The notes: generated by a model not told the origin, from the sequence alone. 64,000 nt of DNA from Chrysopilus asiliformis (GCA_964034945.1 OZ035962.1:113957234-114021233); one strand, 5' to 3'. Counted from the first letter of the stretch, positions 23,855 to 36,950 are shown. Made by a program: numbers and translations.

Positions 23855-24140
23855 CCATGATATTCTAAACAGACTTTATCTTTATAAATATTTCAATAGG
23901 ACTAACCCTTTTCGAGAAAATAGAAAAAAATATTCAATTTGTATGGAAGAAGGGGGAAGCAGTGGTCCTATTGAATTTTGATGTATGGATGAGTTATGTA
24001 AAATGCTATTCTAAACACACTTTACCTTTAAAAATTTATCAATATGACTCACTGTTTTCGAAAAAAATTACAAAAAAGTGTTTCGCTTGTATGGGGGATT
24101 CCCCCCTCACTTAATGGCACATAGGACCAAAAACATAAAT
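23855..24140 (-). mobile_element. Diverged relative of the 3' half of the mini-me-like element
   Basis: The pattern 'cgttttcgaaaa...gtatgggggattccccc' and 'cattttgatgtatgg' resembles, on the - strand, the section of copy B around its GC palindrome and after it. Two related units follow each other here, each with a 'attctaaaca(g/c)acttta(t/c)ct' word and a G-rich 'gtatgg' word. No (GTCY)n core remains. Boundaries are approximate. Confidence 0.35.
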
Positions 24141-25249
24141 TAAGGAGAAATATAAAAGCTTCAACATGGCTTTTTGAAGTTGAAATTTGGAAGTTATTCT
24201 GTAAAAAAAAAGTAGTTTCTCTCGCTTTATGGGAAAGACCGCTTTACTGCAATGCTTTTCTTGGCGAATTGATTGTGCAATTAAGCGGGGACTGCTGTAT
24301 TTGTATCAACTTAAAAACTAGAAGTAGTAAAAAAATTTAATGAAAAAGGGCTGACAACTTGATTCAAGACTTTTTTGATGTGTAAAATCATAGATCAAAA
24401 TAAGTAAAGAATAGAGTTAGATAGGGAAGGTGGAGCCTTCAGATGATGCTTATGTCGCGACACCCTTAACATGGCGGAACAACAACACGCCAATCAACAT
24501 AATCTAGCGGACAAACGTTACACACTAGACTTAATCTCCATGCTCTTTTCGTACTTTGTCCCCGACTACCATCAATAATTGAGTTCAATGGTTAACATGC
24601 CAGCATAGAAGTTATGCAATTTATGCATTCACTCGACCGCAAAATACTATACCCAAACAATATACCGAGTCGTACTTGGATTTATGCTTATATGCTGTCG
24701 GTAACTCGGATGAATGTTGGCCGCTTCGTGTCGCTTGGCTTGCATTTGTTGCATGTGGAGCTATCTAAAATGTTTAGGATGATGATGCCGGATGGTGGTC
24801 GTCTGTGATACTGAATACAGTGGCTCCAGGATTTAAGCATGGGGCGATGGCTGGTGTAATCGGAAAATTTTGTTTTATTTTTCTTGGATTTTTTGTGGCT
24901 AAAAACTTCAATTCCAATGCATTCGCGGTGCATTTGCTATAGAAGCGTCATAGTGATTTATATTGAGAAATGAAGAGATTTAAGTCATAAGGATGGAGGT
25001 AGAAATTACTCAATTTCAAGTCGCTGCTAAGTAGGTTAGGTTAATTTGCAAACTTTCAAACGTTTCAGTTTCATTATCGTGGGATTAATCATAAATGAAT
25101 GCAAGGTATGATTGCAACATTTACTCGTTTTAAACGTTGAATGAAAGATTATTTACTTTACCTTATTGGACATCTTCATCTCAATTGCCTGGCCATGTGG
25201 CGTATATAAAATCGGGGATTTTCTTCGATACTTACTGGTTTCAGGAAAA
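24141..25249. other. Non-coding stretch
   Basis: Nothing recognised. The part at 24440-24900 is less AT-rich than average but shows no known coding or repeat signature. Confidence 0.5.
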
Positions 25250-25525
25250 TTACACAAAATGGTTTCGTTTGTATGGAGGAGGGGGAAGAAATGGTCCGAT
25301 TTTGCCTATTTAATAACTTGTCCTTTCTAAAACGCAACTGTACAAAATTTCAAGCTTCTAGCTCAATCCTTTCGAAACTTCTGGTGTTGACGGGCAGACG
25401 GACAGACGGGCGAATAGGAGGAAGGATATATATTCGGAAATCAAAATCTTTTGTCATACCAAACACCCTTATGTAGTTCATTTTTGTGTCCGGCGATTGG
25501 TTCGATGCGTTACAACCGATATACT
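25250..25525 (-). mobile_element. Mini-me-like dispersed element, copy D (diverged)
   Basis: On the - strand it reads 'ggttgtaacgcatcg', 'cacaaaaatgaa', a short GTCY remnant (cccgtctgtccgtctgcccgtc), 'ggattgagctagaagcttgaaattttgtac', then 'atcggaccatttcttccccctcctccatac'. The order matches copy B. It is well diverged from it. Confidence 0.55.
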
Positions 25526-26935
25526 AAATCTAATAGACTCCTATATGATTCTCATAAATAGTAAAAAGGATAAGATTTTTCTTTTAGATAACCTGTCGAA
25601 TTGCAAACACATGGTGTTGTCTTCAACGATAATTTTGGTTAAACTTTCGCCACCTACCCACAATCAGTTACAAAAAATCTCAATTGAGCCCAAAAGTGTC
25701 AAAGATGGTTATTTCATATCTAACATAATTTTGGGCAATAAAACAAATTTATCAGTGGAAGTAAAAAAAAATTACACGCCCTTCAAACCATACCAAGTGG
25801 AAAATAATCGAAATTAATCGTTCGACACATTACTCGTAAGTAAACATTGGCTTTCTTGTCTTATCTCGCCTACATTCATATCTCGTTTGATTCAAGGATT
25901 CTTTGGGAAATCGGAAAAGTCAACATTATTATCTATAGTATATTAACAATACATATAGCGACACTTGGTTCGTTCACTCATCGTTTACCTGTTTCAATTA
26001 TTTGATTAAAAACTACGAAAAGATAAGGTGCCATCATGTTTTATTAGAAATTTAGTAAATAATATTAGATCGCCAATGAAAAAATATTTTGAAAAGACGA
26101 TTATGTTGTTATCGATCTCAGAAATTTAATGCATGTAATAGAAAAGAATCACATTGGAAGAACCTACATGTGTCACTCAAATTGAAAAAATAAACGACAC
26201 ATTGAACTAATGACAAAATTTTGGATAGAATGAAAATAATTTATCAAAAAAAATACTGCCTACCTCATGCTGTTCCACCCTCAAGTGGTTGAACGTGAGT
26301 GAAATTGTAGGTCGATTCCTGGAATTATTGAGGCCAGGTGCTACGTTCCAGAAAAAAGCCTGCGGAGTGCCTTGTAAAATATAAGGATGCTTCGGAGAAA
26401 TGATAAAAGTCAATTGTGATTACTTAACGTTAGGCACTTTGTTTGCCTTTTCCGATAAATATTTTCTCATTTAATTTCGTTTAACGTTTGTCGCTGATCC
26501 TTGGCAGAAAAGATTTCATTAAAAACTTTTCTAAGATTTCAATTAATCCTGAGCGCATGTGTGACATTTTTATTTAGCTTTTATTTGGGAAAGTAATTGG
26601 ATTTTTTCATTGGCAATGTCTTGAACCTGGCCAGAATAAGCAATTATTCATTTTTTGGGTTAAAAATTGTTGAAACACTAAGGATTCGTAAGAACCATTT
26701 TTTTCAAAACTTCACTTTTTCACTCGATTTGAACTTTGAAAATGTTTAAAACTTTAAATGAAATGTTAGATATTTTTATCTTATTCAAATTACCAACTCT
26801 CACATTCTTTGAAGGACTTCCCGCGCTATCTAGAATTAGGTTTGGCAGACCTACGTTTTATTTCGGTCTAAGACTTCTGTACCTATAGTATTTTGATGAA
26901 CCAAAATCGGAAGCAAAATAAAAAAGATGTTATTA
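25526..26935. other. Non-coding AT-rich stretch
   Basis: A 106-codon frame (25497-25817, +) partly overlaps copy D and has no recognisable domain; I do not call it a gene. Nothing else is seen. Confidence 0.5.
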
Positions 26936-27779
26936 CAGTCGAACCTCGATAAGTGAACTTTAATGCTGCGGATACTCGATGCCTCGGGCCTCGATAAATC
27001 GAACCTTGATCATTTGAATCTCACTAACATGAATTCCTCGATTTTTAAATATTTTTTGTATCATGCGTTCAAAATCTTCCTCGATAATCCAAAGTACTTC
27101 CAATTTCTGGTCGGAGGGGATGTAGAGAGTAGCGACGGTTATGAAAAAATACATCGATACCAGGGTTGGGACTTTAGTACCTATGTACTAGATCTAGTAC
27201 CTTTTTGACTCATTTAGTACCCTAGTACCACAGCCCATGAATCTGGTACCTCTTCATGGTTTATATAAAATATGATTTTATCTGAATTTATAGCTCCCAT
27301 TAAAAAGCCATCACTTTTGTATGTATTAGAAAAAAAGTACTTTTTTAAATGATCCCGCCACAACTCTTTAATTCGTCTGATTAAGGGCGATATGAAAATC
27401 AATCGTAGACCATGGAAATATGATTTATATAGCAATATCTCAAAATACTTCTCGCAATTTAAGTTTTTAGATGGAGTTTGTACAAAAATTTTTAGATTTT
27501 TCTTGATTCCTATGTAATAAGCATAAAAAACGATTTTGGTTGTACGATAGTTAAAAAATAATCTAGTACCACATTATCTCAATCTAGTACCCTTTGTGGG
27601 CAAAAATAGTACCTTTTACACATCCTCAAGTCCCAACCCTGATCGATACTGTTGGTTCTCTTTCCGCGAAGAATTTTTTTTTGTATCACTAAAATATATG
27701 GATTACAAATTCAACATCGACTTTTATAACTCAAATTTTTGTCTGTTCCCGTCCGCTTTGTCTTGTCGAGGTTTGACTG
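26936..27779. mobile_element. Pogo-like MITE interrupted by a hAT-like MITE
   Basis: The left end CAGTCGAACCTCGATAAG and the reversed right end CAGTCAAACCTCGACAAG agree at 16 of 18 positions and are flanked by TA (26934-26935 and 27780-27781). The CAGT...ACCTCGAT style and TA duplication fit the pogo/Tigger branch of Tc1-mariner elements. The interior repeats CTCGAT words and has no transposase. Removing the nested element (27161-27641) and one copy of its target duplication leaves about 355 bp. Confidence 0.75.
27161..27641. mobile_element. hAT-like MITE with exact 8-bp target duplication
   Basis: A perfect 14-bp inverted repeat, CAGGGTTGGGACTT, bounds 481 bp. The octamer ATCGATAC lies immediately outside both ends (27153-27160 and 27642-27649). 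An 8-bp duplication with CAGGG-type ends is the signature of hAT elements. Inside, TAGTAC(C) words cluster near both ends (for example 27175-27225 and 27563-27613), as subterminal repeats. There is no transposase frame, so the element must have been moved in trans. Confidence 0.88.
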
Positions 27780-27781
27780 TA

Positions 27782-29520
27782 TTTAAAAATTGTAATAAAA
27801 TCTGTATTGAATTACTAATTAACTACTCAAATGCAAACTTTTTTCAAAATAAAAATACTTCCATATATTACAACTGATAAATTCTCCTTCGATGATCACA
27901 ATAAAGGAAACGAATGAAAACTTTCGAATTGTTTTGTAGTAGAACTTGTGCACACTAATTGTTGAATACTTTACGATGCCTTCAACACGTTGAAAAGTGT
28001 TAATTGTCTGTGTTTCCTTTGCAATTAAAAGTGCAATTAGCCCAACCTTTAACGACCATTTAATTCAATTAGTAGAAAAGGAGACAAAGAACATTTTTGC
28101 CACTTGCTCAGTGATATCCAATCCATTTCTTTTAGCTGTTTGAAAGCAGTTCACAAGTGATACAAATCCAAGTTTATTATAGGTACCGACTTTGGGTTTC
28201 AACATTATTTGCGCTGATGTTGTCGGGGAAATCTTAGCCTGAAAGAAAAGACTCGAAATTCGTTTTCATAGATTTGGTATTTTTTTTTTTTGAGTATTGT
28301 TGTTTCTTCCGATGGTGTACGTCTCGATTTCAATTAAATTGGGATATTATAAAGAAAGGCATCGCCTGAATGCAATTGAAGCTAAAAGGAACGGAAACCT
28401 CACAAGAAATCCAAGTTGGTTTACTTTGAAGTTTTACTTTGATATCGAAGACCAGGAAAAAGAGAAATTGTGATCTCCCTCAAGTAGGATTCTATTGATT
28501 TAAACCAAAGTGGCTTCCTTGTTGACAATTCATGTGACTGGAATGTGAGACTGACACTTTATATACTTGGCAACCTATGAAGCTGTGAGACACGTTCGCA
28601 AAGGTTGTCAGGAAATTATTCTTTAGCTTCAACTCCATTGAAAAGTTTTCATCTTAATGAAAGTTATTTTAAATTATAGATAAAACTATAACCTATGAAA
28701 CGATTTGGAAAATAGAATTACGTGTCTATTCTAGATTGAACCGTTTTGATGTTTATGTTCTGAGAATTCGAAACAATTTTCTGAAGTCTTTTGATGTCTT
28801 CCGAAAAATTTGTATTTCCAGAATGGTAAATTTTTTTGTTGTGATGATGAGCGCCTATGATGTCCTTAAGTCTACCCAAGTTCAATATCAAAACGATTCT
28901 ATAAAAATGACGATCCAAGTTTTATGGTTTTCCTTGGCCATATACAAGGGAACTACACGGCAACCATAATAAATTTCCGTCAAATTTTCTTTATTACCTT
29001 TTTTTCTGGTAATTTCAAAACACGTGGTTGACAGCAGAATTTAATACGAGGGGGCGGATCGGACGTCCTCCTCATGGATATATCATTAATCGTATTTACA
29101 AAAATGTAACCAAAGGAAATATGTTTTGTTTTGTTCAATCAGAGGGGTTTCTCGTGCGTGGCTGAATTCGTCGGGAAACCATTTCCATTTTCATTAATGT
29201 TAATGTTCTACACCGGCATAAAATTGAACTCGAAGGCTCTAAGATATGAGTATGTTTTATTATAATTATAAAATTATTGATTCCTCTCTAATTAGTCTTA
29301 AGTCATAAATAAATCTCAAGAGAGTTCAAGTTCACATTATTAAGGGCGACATCGAAAAACAATGCCAAATTACATGTGACTGGAGCATATGTTCGAATTT
29401 TTTCTCTAATATTTTCTTTAATGTAAAACAAATTAAATGATAAACATTTTTCTGTAAATCTGTCATAATTATAATTATACTGTTTTCGGATGTCTTTAAC
29501 CATTTCTACTTTCCTCTACT
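27782..29520. other. Non-coding AT-rich stretch
   Basis: No gene or bounded repeat is recognised. Confidence 0.5.
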
Positions 29521-29770
29521 ATAGGGGGAAGTATTGTGTTCATAACGGAGATTGACTCGAGAACGGGGCAGATAGAAACGGCGGGGCTAATGAGTACGAA
29601 ATCCGTTTCAGGCAAAATTATCAGGATGTCCGTACATCTGTTTGTCGGTCTGTACGTTTTAGGTATCATAAGTAACTCGAGAACGAGTCGATTTAGCGAC
29701 TTGAAATTTTTTGTAAATGAGTTTTACGAAAACCGTAGTTTTCTATCAACTTTTGAAAAAGTAACGTTAG
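29521..29770 (+). repeat. Possible dispersed-repeat fragment of a second GTCYG-bearing type
   Basis: The order 'gatgtccgtacatctgtttgtcggtctgtacg', 'ataagtaactcgagaacgag' and 'gacttgaaattttttgtaaa' parallels the layout of the mini-me-like copies (GTCY word, then 'gacttgaaat'), but the surrounding text differs. A 105-codon frame (29536-29853) runs through it; it is not recognised as a protein. Boundaries are approximate. Confidence 0.35.
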
Positions 29771-30970
29771 CGCTTAAAGGATTAGACATAAATACCGATT
29801 TTTTATGGCCTCTCATTGAAATGACACTTGCCCAAGATATCAATTATTTTTGATAAATGCTGCTGTCTCCACAAGACTTTTAATGGTAGGCCGTAAAAAA
29901 ATCTCAATTTATGTTTAATCGAGACTACGTTTTAGAGGAAATCAAAGTAACACAAGCTCGAAACGGGGATAGAGGATAGAGGAATATTGTTAAAAGCAGT
30001 TCATAAACTCAAATGTTGACCAACCGAGACGTTTACGACCCGAGGTTCCAATGTATATGTTTTTAAAGAATTTTTTTCTTTTTGACACTAGGTGTGTTTT
30101 TATTGTTCTAGATGTATGCAGAGTTTTCTAGCACAGTGTGCTCCATATGAATCTCTGTATCACGAATTACCTAGGGAAACATTGAGAGCAAAAGGGATTT
30201 TTTTTTGGGAAATTCAATAAGGCAATGTCAAAGTTTAATATTGTGCAAATATTGTGTCACGAATTGCCTCATTTGCTCTTTAAAAAGATTTAGTATTTCA
30301 CACAAAATTCCCACAGTCATCGTTTTGTCACATCCGGCTTATATTTTTGTCAAAAGGCAAAACAATTCTTAAAGGAAGTTAAAAGAAAATTTCTTGCAAT
30401 TTCCAATAATATTGACTTGAATGTAGACTTGATGGTGACTCAACCAAATCAAAACATGAAGGAAATAATTTAATGACTCGATCAATTCGACAATAAAAAA
30501 GAACCAACAAGTAACGTCGACAACTTCAACTCAACGGCATTAAAAGTTATTGAGATATGCATAAAACTTGGTCGAAAATCATAAGTGAAGGAAATACGCA
30601 TGCGTAAAGACCTCTTATGGTCTTATGCTGGTCGATCACTACGAATAAATAATGTTGGCCATTTAAACTATGAGCAACGCACACAATAAGTAAGTGAGTA
30701 AATATATAACATTGAGAAATGGTGGTGTAGAAGACGTCGAGACCCTTTATTGCCCACTAAATGTCGCATTGAAGCCAACCGACCCTAATCATAAAATAGA
30801 ACTTTATAGGTTGACAGTATAATTTCAATCCGGTTGGTTTCCAATTCAACTTCAAATGAAGTCAATCAAGAAATTAGAATTGTGAAGTGGAAGATGGTTA
30901 TCAACGCCACCAATTCTGCCAGGCCAGACGGTAAAATGAGGGCTCGCCACCGTACATTATCAACATAAAG

Positions 30971-31034
<64 letters not shown>

Positions 31035-33684
31035 CGATCATTAAACACTAAATGCATCACTGATCATTATCGGAGTACGTAAATAAAACTCCTGCCATGA
31101 TCATCATCAAAGTACTTTTTTTTTTTAAAAAAAAGGCGAAATAAAGATTTTTTTTCTTTTTTAAATATTATGAGAGCGAATTTTTATTGCCTCTGAAAGA
31201 ACGTAGAATCAATTTTTTTCCGATAAAAAGTCACTTTTCCTGATGTGAAAAGCTGATCAACAATTTGCTTCTTGTGCAAGAATTACAGTCGCAACGCGGC
31301 GCCCGCATTTTATTTTGAATTACTTCTCTCGATTGGGAAAACCTATTTCCACTCCTTAATAAACCAACTTGAGACCAACGTCAGGCTCCACTCGAGCAAA
31401 CTGATGGACGTCAATGGACGAATTGAGATCCTTGGCGATGGCGAAACGTCTATGTTGGCGGAAGGATTCACTTCAAATTATTGAATTAAACAATAAATTA
31501 AGAGTACCTTCATTTTTTCTGCAATAAGCAAGACTATTTGTGTCAGGACCCTCACCAATAATTACTTGCCGCGTTTACTTCTTCGAGTCCTTAAAAGGGT
31601 AAATAAAAATGTTGAATGTAAACATTCAGTCTGACGACGAGTTAACGATGGGTTTTCTTTGTTTAAGATTTTATGGGCTCATAAATATTTTTTTTTTGAA
31701 GCAGACCTATTCGTCATAACGTAACATATATTCTTTAAATGTTCCTGGATTTATTTTGAATTTGAAGAAATATATCTTCAAGTGATTTTTTTAGGCAGAA
31801 AGAAAATAAAAAGAATTCATTGAATATTTTTTTGACGAGCGTTTTTCGTTATTTTTTTTCAAATGAAAATTTTCTAAGACTTAAAAAAAACCTCAAAATT
31901 TGAAACGAAAAGTCCAGTAGGAATCACAAAAATATCCTTTTATTACTTTTTTGCTTGAGAGCATTAGCAGAGGAAAGTTTTGTATCGGGGTTTTGGAATT
32001 TCAACAAAGCTCCTGTAAAGCTAGCGTTAATATCCTTTTCATTCCGAAAAACCAGCAAAAGGAGAATTTTGAGGTCGCCAACCGTTGCTTGGTTTTCCAG
32101 ATACTTTTCATTAATTCTTGATAGTGAATATAACTTACATTGTATCCACTATCCATGTTAAAATAATCATTAAAAATGTTAATTTGTTCATAACAAATCT
32201 CATAAATTTTTAATTTCTCATTAAAAATCATGTTGCTGAAATTATGTTATTCTGAATTGAAAATCACCTTGCGAGAAGAAAATGTACAAAGAAAATTCAC
32301 TTGAGACTTTATAGAATACTTGTAGATAAATCAAGAATCATTTTCAATTTTTTCAAGTGGGGGGACCTTGTTGATATAAGTATGGAAAATTCTAAACAAC
32401 CTGTCATTGTGCACGGAGATTATTCAAGGAAACATGAAAACAAAATTGCATTTGTGCATTCGATCGTGCAATTTGTAATTTTTGCAGCCATAGAAAAGTC
32501 GACTACCTTGCAGCTATATTATTTTGGTCGGTTGAGAGCGGGTGATTGGCGGGTCGGTGGGTGGTAAATGTGCACGATGTTTGTTGCATTTCCACAAAGT
32601 CATTCGTCTAGAAAAGTCAAGAATCATTGCTAATGCAATAAATAACCAAGAACGCACTATTTTCGCAATAGCCTCAAAGGCTGCTTTATGTTTTTGTTGG
32701 AAGCTTATATGGAATTGCGTATCGCGGAGGTGTTGGCTAATAGGAGTCGAATGTATGCACAGCGCTGGTTTGCACCGATGTGGGGAAGATTCTAATGAGG
32801 ACGTCGGTGATGCAAGTGTAAACCTTCAGCCACTTAAAGGAGGGTGTTTCGCGATCATTAGGAAGTGATCGCTAAAATATCGGACTGCAAAGTGCACCTG
32901 GTAAACGCCTCATGGAATAGTTTGATGGCCGTTCATTATGGTGGCAGACATTGGTTTTTGTCTTTTTACAATTTGAATAGCCTTTATTGAATCTATTAAT
33001 AGATCCGTCCACGTCGTCCACCTCTTCTAATCTAATGTGTGATCGGAAGGAATTCTTTGTTTGCTTATGACTCCGGCGTTTCGCTTCTATGGCTTTTATT
33101 GACTTGGCTGCTTGTTTGCGATTCGTCGACCAAAATACACGCCGACACTTCCTTTGCTGAAGAGATGAAGGATCTCAGATGACAATTATTGAGTACACAT
33201 GATCTTTAACTGATCATTGCAAGAATTTATAACCATGGCTTGGAGCAGAAAATCACTATAGGTTAAATTCGATGGCAATCCAGGGGCGCAGCTGTATTTA
33301 ACTATTTTTTGTATAATTTATTTTCGATAAAATCCAAAAAGTCGTCTTTCACAGCATTTTATTATAAATTTGAGTGCGTGGGTCCATACATTCGCTGTAA
33401 AGATTAAATTCAGTGAGCAGAGTTGTAGAAACAAGCATTAACGGGCAAAGCTCCTAAACTCTGGAAAAGTAGAAGCTTTAGTTACCTTTTTGTTACAATT
33501 TCGATCGTGTAACTATATTTTTTTGGTACAACATTCTGCTTAAATTGAGCTCATTTTAACCTTTGGTTTAGATGTGGCTTTAAATGTCGTTTGAGAATTG
33601 CTTACTGATTAGTTTAAACTATTACAAGATTTCTTTTTATTTTTATGAGTATTAAATTGATTTAAATTCACAGTATCTTTAATA
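29771..33684. other. Non-coding AT-rich stretch
   Basis: Holds the (AT)n array listed separately and facing T/A runs near 31117-31136. Frames at 31272-31484, 32301-32567 and 32542-32868 show no known domain. No gene is supported. Confidence 0.5.
30973..31030. repeat. (AT)n microsatellite, about 28 units
   Basis: An uninterrupted AT dinucleotide run. It can fold on itself and is prone to assembly error. Confidence 0.95.
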
Positions 33685-33956
33685 CACTCAGAAAAATGTC
33701 CAGGTCAACTTTTTGTCAGGTTAACTCTGACCTTACAGAGGTTTCTGTAAGCCAGCTAGCGGTCAGAGTTAACCTATCTAAGGTCAACTCGTGCAGCTCC
33801 CAATGCCCTACTTCACCTGCTGGTGGCTTAATTTCAGAATTTCTCCGACCACAGGTCAACTCAGTTTGACTTGCCCACATGCAGGCGAACGCGCGCCTGC
33901 CCGAGGCCAATTACGCCGTATGTAGGTCTTCGAGTTAGCCTCCATTTTTCTGAGTG
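33685..33956. mobile_element. TA-flanked MITE made of nested palindromes
   Basis: A perfect 14-bp inverted repeat, CACTCAGAAAAATG, bounds 272 bp, with TA on both sides (33683-33684 and 33957-33958), as in Tc1/mariner-type MITEs. Inside are further inverted pairs: GGTTAACTCTGACC (33719-33732) against GGTCAGAGTTAACC (about 33763-33776), an inner CTTACAGA/TCTGTAAG stem, and a CAGGCG/CGCCTG stem near 33882-33899. AGGTCAACT recurs three times. The 64-codon - strand frame within it is unlikely to be a gene. Confidence 0.78.
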
Positions 33957-34420
33957 TATACTTCTGTATCGTTAGGTTTTAGCAGAAACAGGTTTTTCGC
34001 GAAATCTTATCTATAATATTTAAAATATAAAGGTTTTCTTTCCCTGAGTCGTCTAAAACTCAATTGCAACAAAGTGAAGTTCTCTGTTAGCTTGGGCGGT
34101 TGGTTAATATTAGTTACTGACTTCATACATAGCATTGTGAGCATCTGATATAGTGGGCCACTCCTTTTATGCTGATTTATGTTTATTTTAGATTCACAAT
34201 TCAGGTATTTACAACTTCAATATTACATTAGGGCTTAACTTGAAACATTATTGGATTGAAAACTCAAAAAAGACACGAGTTGGATTTTCTCGAAATAAGA
34301 GATTTTAAAGTTTATCCAGTTATTTGTAGATGTTTGAATATCGTAGTTTTTTTCATTTTTATTTTTATTTAAGTGAATATATTGTAATTACCTATTGGAA
34401 AGTGTTATTGTGATTGCGAT
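33957..34420. other. Non-coding stretch before splice motif 2
   Basis: AT-rich sequence with nothing recognisable. Confidence 0.5.
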
Positions 34421-34458
34421 ATTAACAATTTTTTTTTCTTTCTTTCTTTCAGGTAAGC
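34421..34458 (+). promoter_or_regulatory. Candidate recursive splice site 2 (junction 34452|34453)
   Basis: This is the best match of the three. ATTAAC (34421-34426) is a branch-point-like word 27 nt before the junction, followed by an almost pure pyrimidine tract (ttttttttctttctttctttc) and TTTCAG|GTAAGC. Acceptor and donor abut exactly. A second strong donor, GAG|GTGAGT, lies at 34497|34498, which would define a 45-nt exon if the acceptor were used without re-splicing. No coding frame of interest spans those 45 nt. Confidence 0.75.
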
Positions 34459-34497
34459 AATCTACAATAATCAGCAAATCCATTAAATCCTTGTGAG

Positions 34498-34503
34498 GTG
34501 AGT
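34498..34503 (+). promoter_or_regulatory. Donor-like site downstream of recursive site 2
   Basis: GAG|GTGAGT is a near-consensus 5' splice site 45 nt after the recursive junction. Exon definition through such a downstream donor is known for recursive sites (RS-exons). Whether it is used here is inference. Confidence 0.4.
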
Positions 34504-36499
34504 TAGACAAACTCGAGTGGCTCCAATATGTCTTGTCATGACCAATTTGACCAATTGAATCCGATTGATGTCATTTTCCTTGAGAGTATGATTTTCCTTT
34601 TTTCTATATCATTAAAAATATTTTGCTTTATTATTGTTTTCGTTCAGCATGAGAAGAGTAGACGATAGGAAAGGGGGGATTGATAGCGTATCGTATAGGA
34701 AACGACTGTCAACTCTCAATAATTTCATTTTCGATTATTTTCTTGTCGTATTTCTCGTTCAACAATAACAAAATTCACTGTTGAGTATTTGTCGATTGAA
34801 TGAGAATTCTTTGAAGCAGAAACTGGATGATTAGGGTGTGTTTCCAACGTTCCCTTTCCCTTCCACTTTCCATTCCCTTGCTTTTCGGAGTTCCGTCCAT
34901 TCCCCAAAAAGATTTCCAATCAACCCCAATACCGATTCTACTCACCCAAAATATATACTATCCATCAATGGTACGTACGAATCCTGACTCCTATAAAAAA
35001 AAACACATAAGGAGTTCTTTTCGCCCTTTATCCTTTTTTTCCTTCACGTACGTGGTCCGTCATACGTGATTACGATACTCAGCTCATAAAAAGTTCTCCA
35101 TTGTCTGGTGGGACCGAGGAGCGGGGGCGCAAGTCTTGGAAACTCGGTATGTGGATTTCCAACCCTCGGCTGTAGAATCTTCATACAAGGGATGGTAACG
35201 CAACGTTCGTTATCGGCAACAAGAAAATATAAAACGTTCAACAATAAGAAAAGGAGAAAAAAAATATTTAGAAGGGAAAAAAGACTAAATGTGAGCCGAC
35301 CGATATTTTTGTTGTTGTTGCTATTTGTACATATTTCGCTTGATATCGAGGGTAGAAAACCAATAAATTGGAGGGTGAATTCCTATTCGCTTTGGACGAC
35401 ATATGAAACGATGGAACTAATCGAAGTTTTTCGTGTCGAGTCGATTTGGCTTTATTTTTATTTTATTTCATTTTTTTTTTATTATTGTGTACTAAAATGA
35501 CTCCTTACTATACTTTATATAATTTAATATTTAATATTTTACGGTAAGATAAGAGTTGGAGTCGGATGGCAGCAGAGTCGGATGAATGAAGGGTGGTTTC
35601 TTCATATAAATAGCAGTTTAAAGAGGATTAAAAAGTATTGTTTCTTTCCTTAATATAATCGAAGAAAATGTTTTTGTTGATAATATTTCGCATAACATAA
35701 ATATTACGCATGTGGATGGGATTCGTAACTCATCCCCTGTGCGCAGTCTGTGTCATAAGAGAGAAAATATTCTTTAATGGTGTTTTCTTCTTTTTTTTTC
35801 AAGTAGCTTTACACATAGTAAGCTGTTGGCAGTTTCTCTGTTTTGCAATTGACAATTATCTGGATAAATTTTAAAGGACTCCTTGTGAATCTTACGTGCG
35901 CTAAAGAAAAAAAGGGCGAATTTCGTAACATATTTAGATTTTGAAAGGTCAGGATTTAGCATTTTTTCCAGCTCTTGAAACATAATTGTTTTGTTTACCT
36001 TAAAATTTTGTATATTGGGAAAAATCTGTCAAAGCATGAACTCATGGTGTACGAATTTTCTAGCCCTTTACAATTTAGTATGTTTCAGTACTTTTATAAG
36101 TGAGCTGTTTTTACGAGAATTATTAAAAGTTTTATGGTTCGTATAAACAGGGGAAAATATGTGCTATGTAACAATTTTCTCTTACTGATATCAAAATTAT
36201 GTAAAACTTGATTTGAAGCGATTTTCGTTTTATAAGTGTTTCCATATGGCAAACCGTTTTTGAGATATTCGCGAAAGATAGTTTGGGAAAACAGTTATCT
36301 TTTGAATTTTGACATATTTTCTTACAACCATATTGTTTCATAAAAAAAAACCGGAGGGAGTTTTTGTGTATCTAATATTTTATGCCATATTCTCGCAGAA
36401 TGATTTTTGTTGAATTTTTAAAATTTTAAAAACTCGGCAAGTAATTTAGGTAGAAAGTTGAAATCTGGCATAGATCAAAAGTTAAACTTCGCCCGAAAA
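34504..36499. other. Non-coding stretch
   Basis: No gene is supported. The 130-codon + frame at 35108-35500 overlaps other frames and carries no recognisable domain; its C-terminal part is a hydrophobic, F/Y-rich translation of T-runs. Confidence 0.5.
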
Positions 36500-36810
36500 T
36501 GATAAATAATATACCACTTCTTCCTCCGTCTCCCTCCGTCTTCCTCCTTCTTCCTCCTTCTTCCTCCTTCTTCCTCCTTCTTCCTCCTTCTTCCTCCTTC
36601 CTCCTTCTTCCTCCTTCCTCCATACAAATGTAAATATTTTTGTAATTTTCTCGAAAACGGTTAATTTTTCAAAAAAAATGGTTTACGCAAACCGTGTTTC
36701 TGTATAACTCTGCTATACATGTGATTTTAAATAACTGTGCCTTATATCAAAATTCAATCAGTCCACTCCCCCTTCTGTCTCATAAAAATGCGATATTTTC
36801 GAGAATGGGT
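36500..36810 (+). mobile_element. Diverged mini-me-like fragment with a CTTCTTCC array
   Basis: After an array of 10-bp TTCTTCCTCC units (36516-36622) come 'ccatacaaatg', 'aattttctcgaaaacgg' and later 'ccactcccccttctgtctcat', text that parallels the section of the mini-me-like copies following their C-rich word. The array probably grew from that C-rich word. The E/G/R/K-rich frame on the - strand is a translation of the repeat. Confidence 0.4.
36516..36622. repeat. TTCTTCCTCC minisatellite
   Basis: A 10-bp pyrimidine unit is repeated about ten times with small variants, giving a strong strand asymmetry (pyrimidines on +). Confidence 0.9.
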
Positions 36811-36950
36811 GATTTTTTGACTAAATTGACTATTTTTGTAATTGAAATTTACTATTTTAGTAAAATTTCCGATTCCACATTACAAAATAGTTAAATTTAC
36901 TATGTTTTCTCTGCATGGAGAGGTATTTGGCATAATTAATTAATACAAAA

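Noticed and set aside
36426..36623. E/G/R/K-rich 65-codon frame on the - strand
   Set aside because: It is a translation of the TTCTTCCTCC minisatellite.
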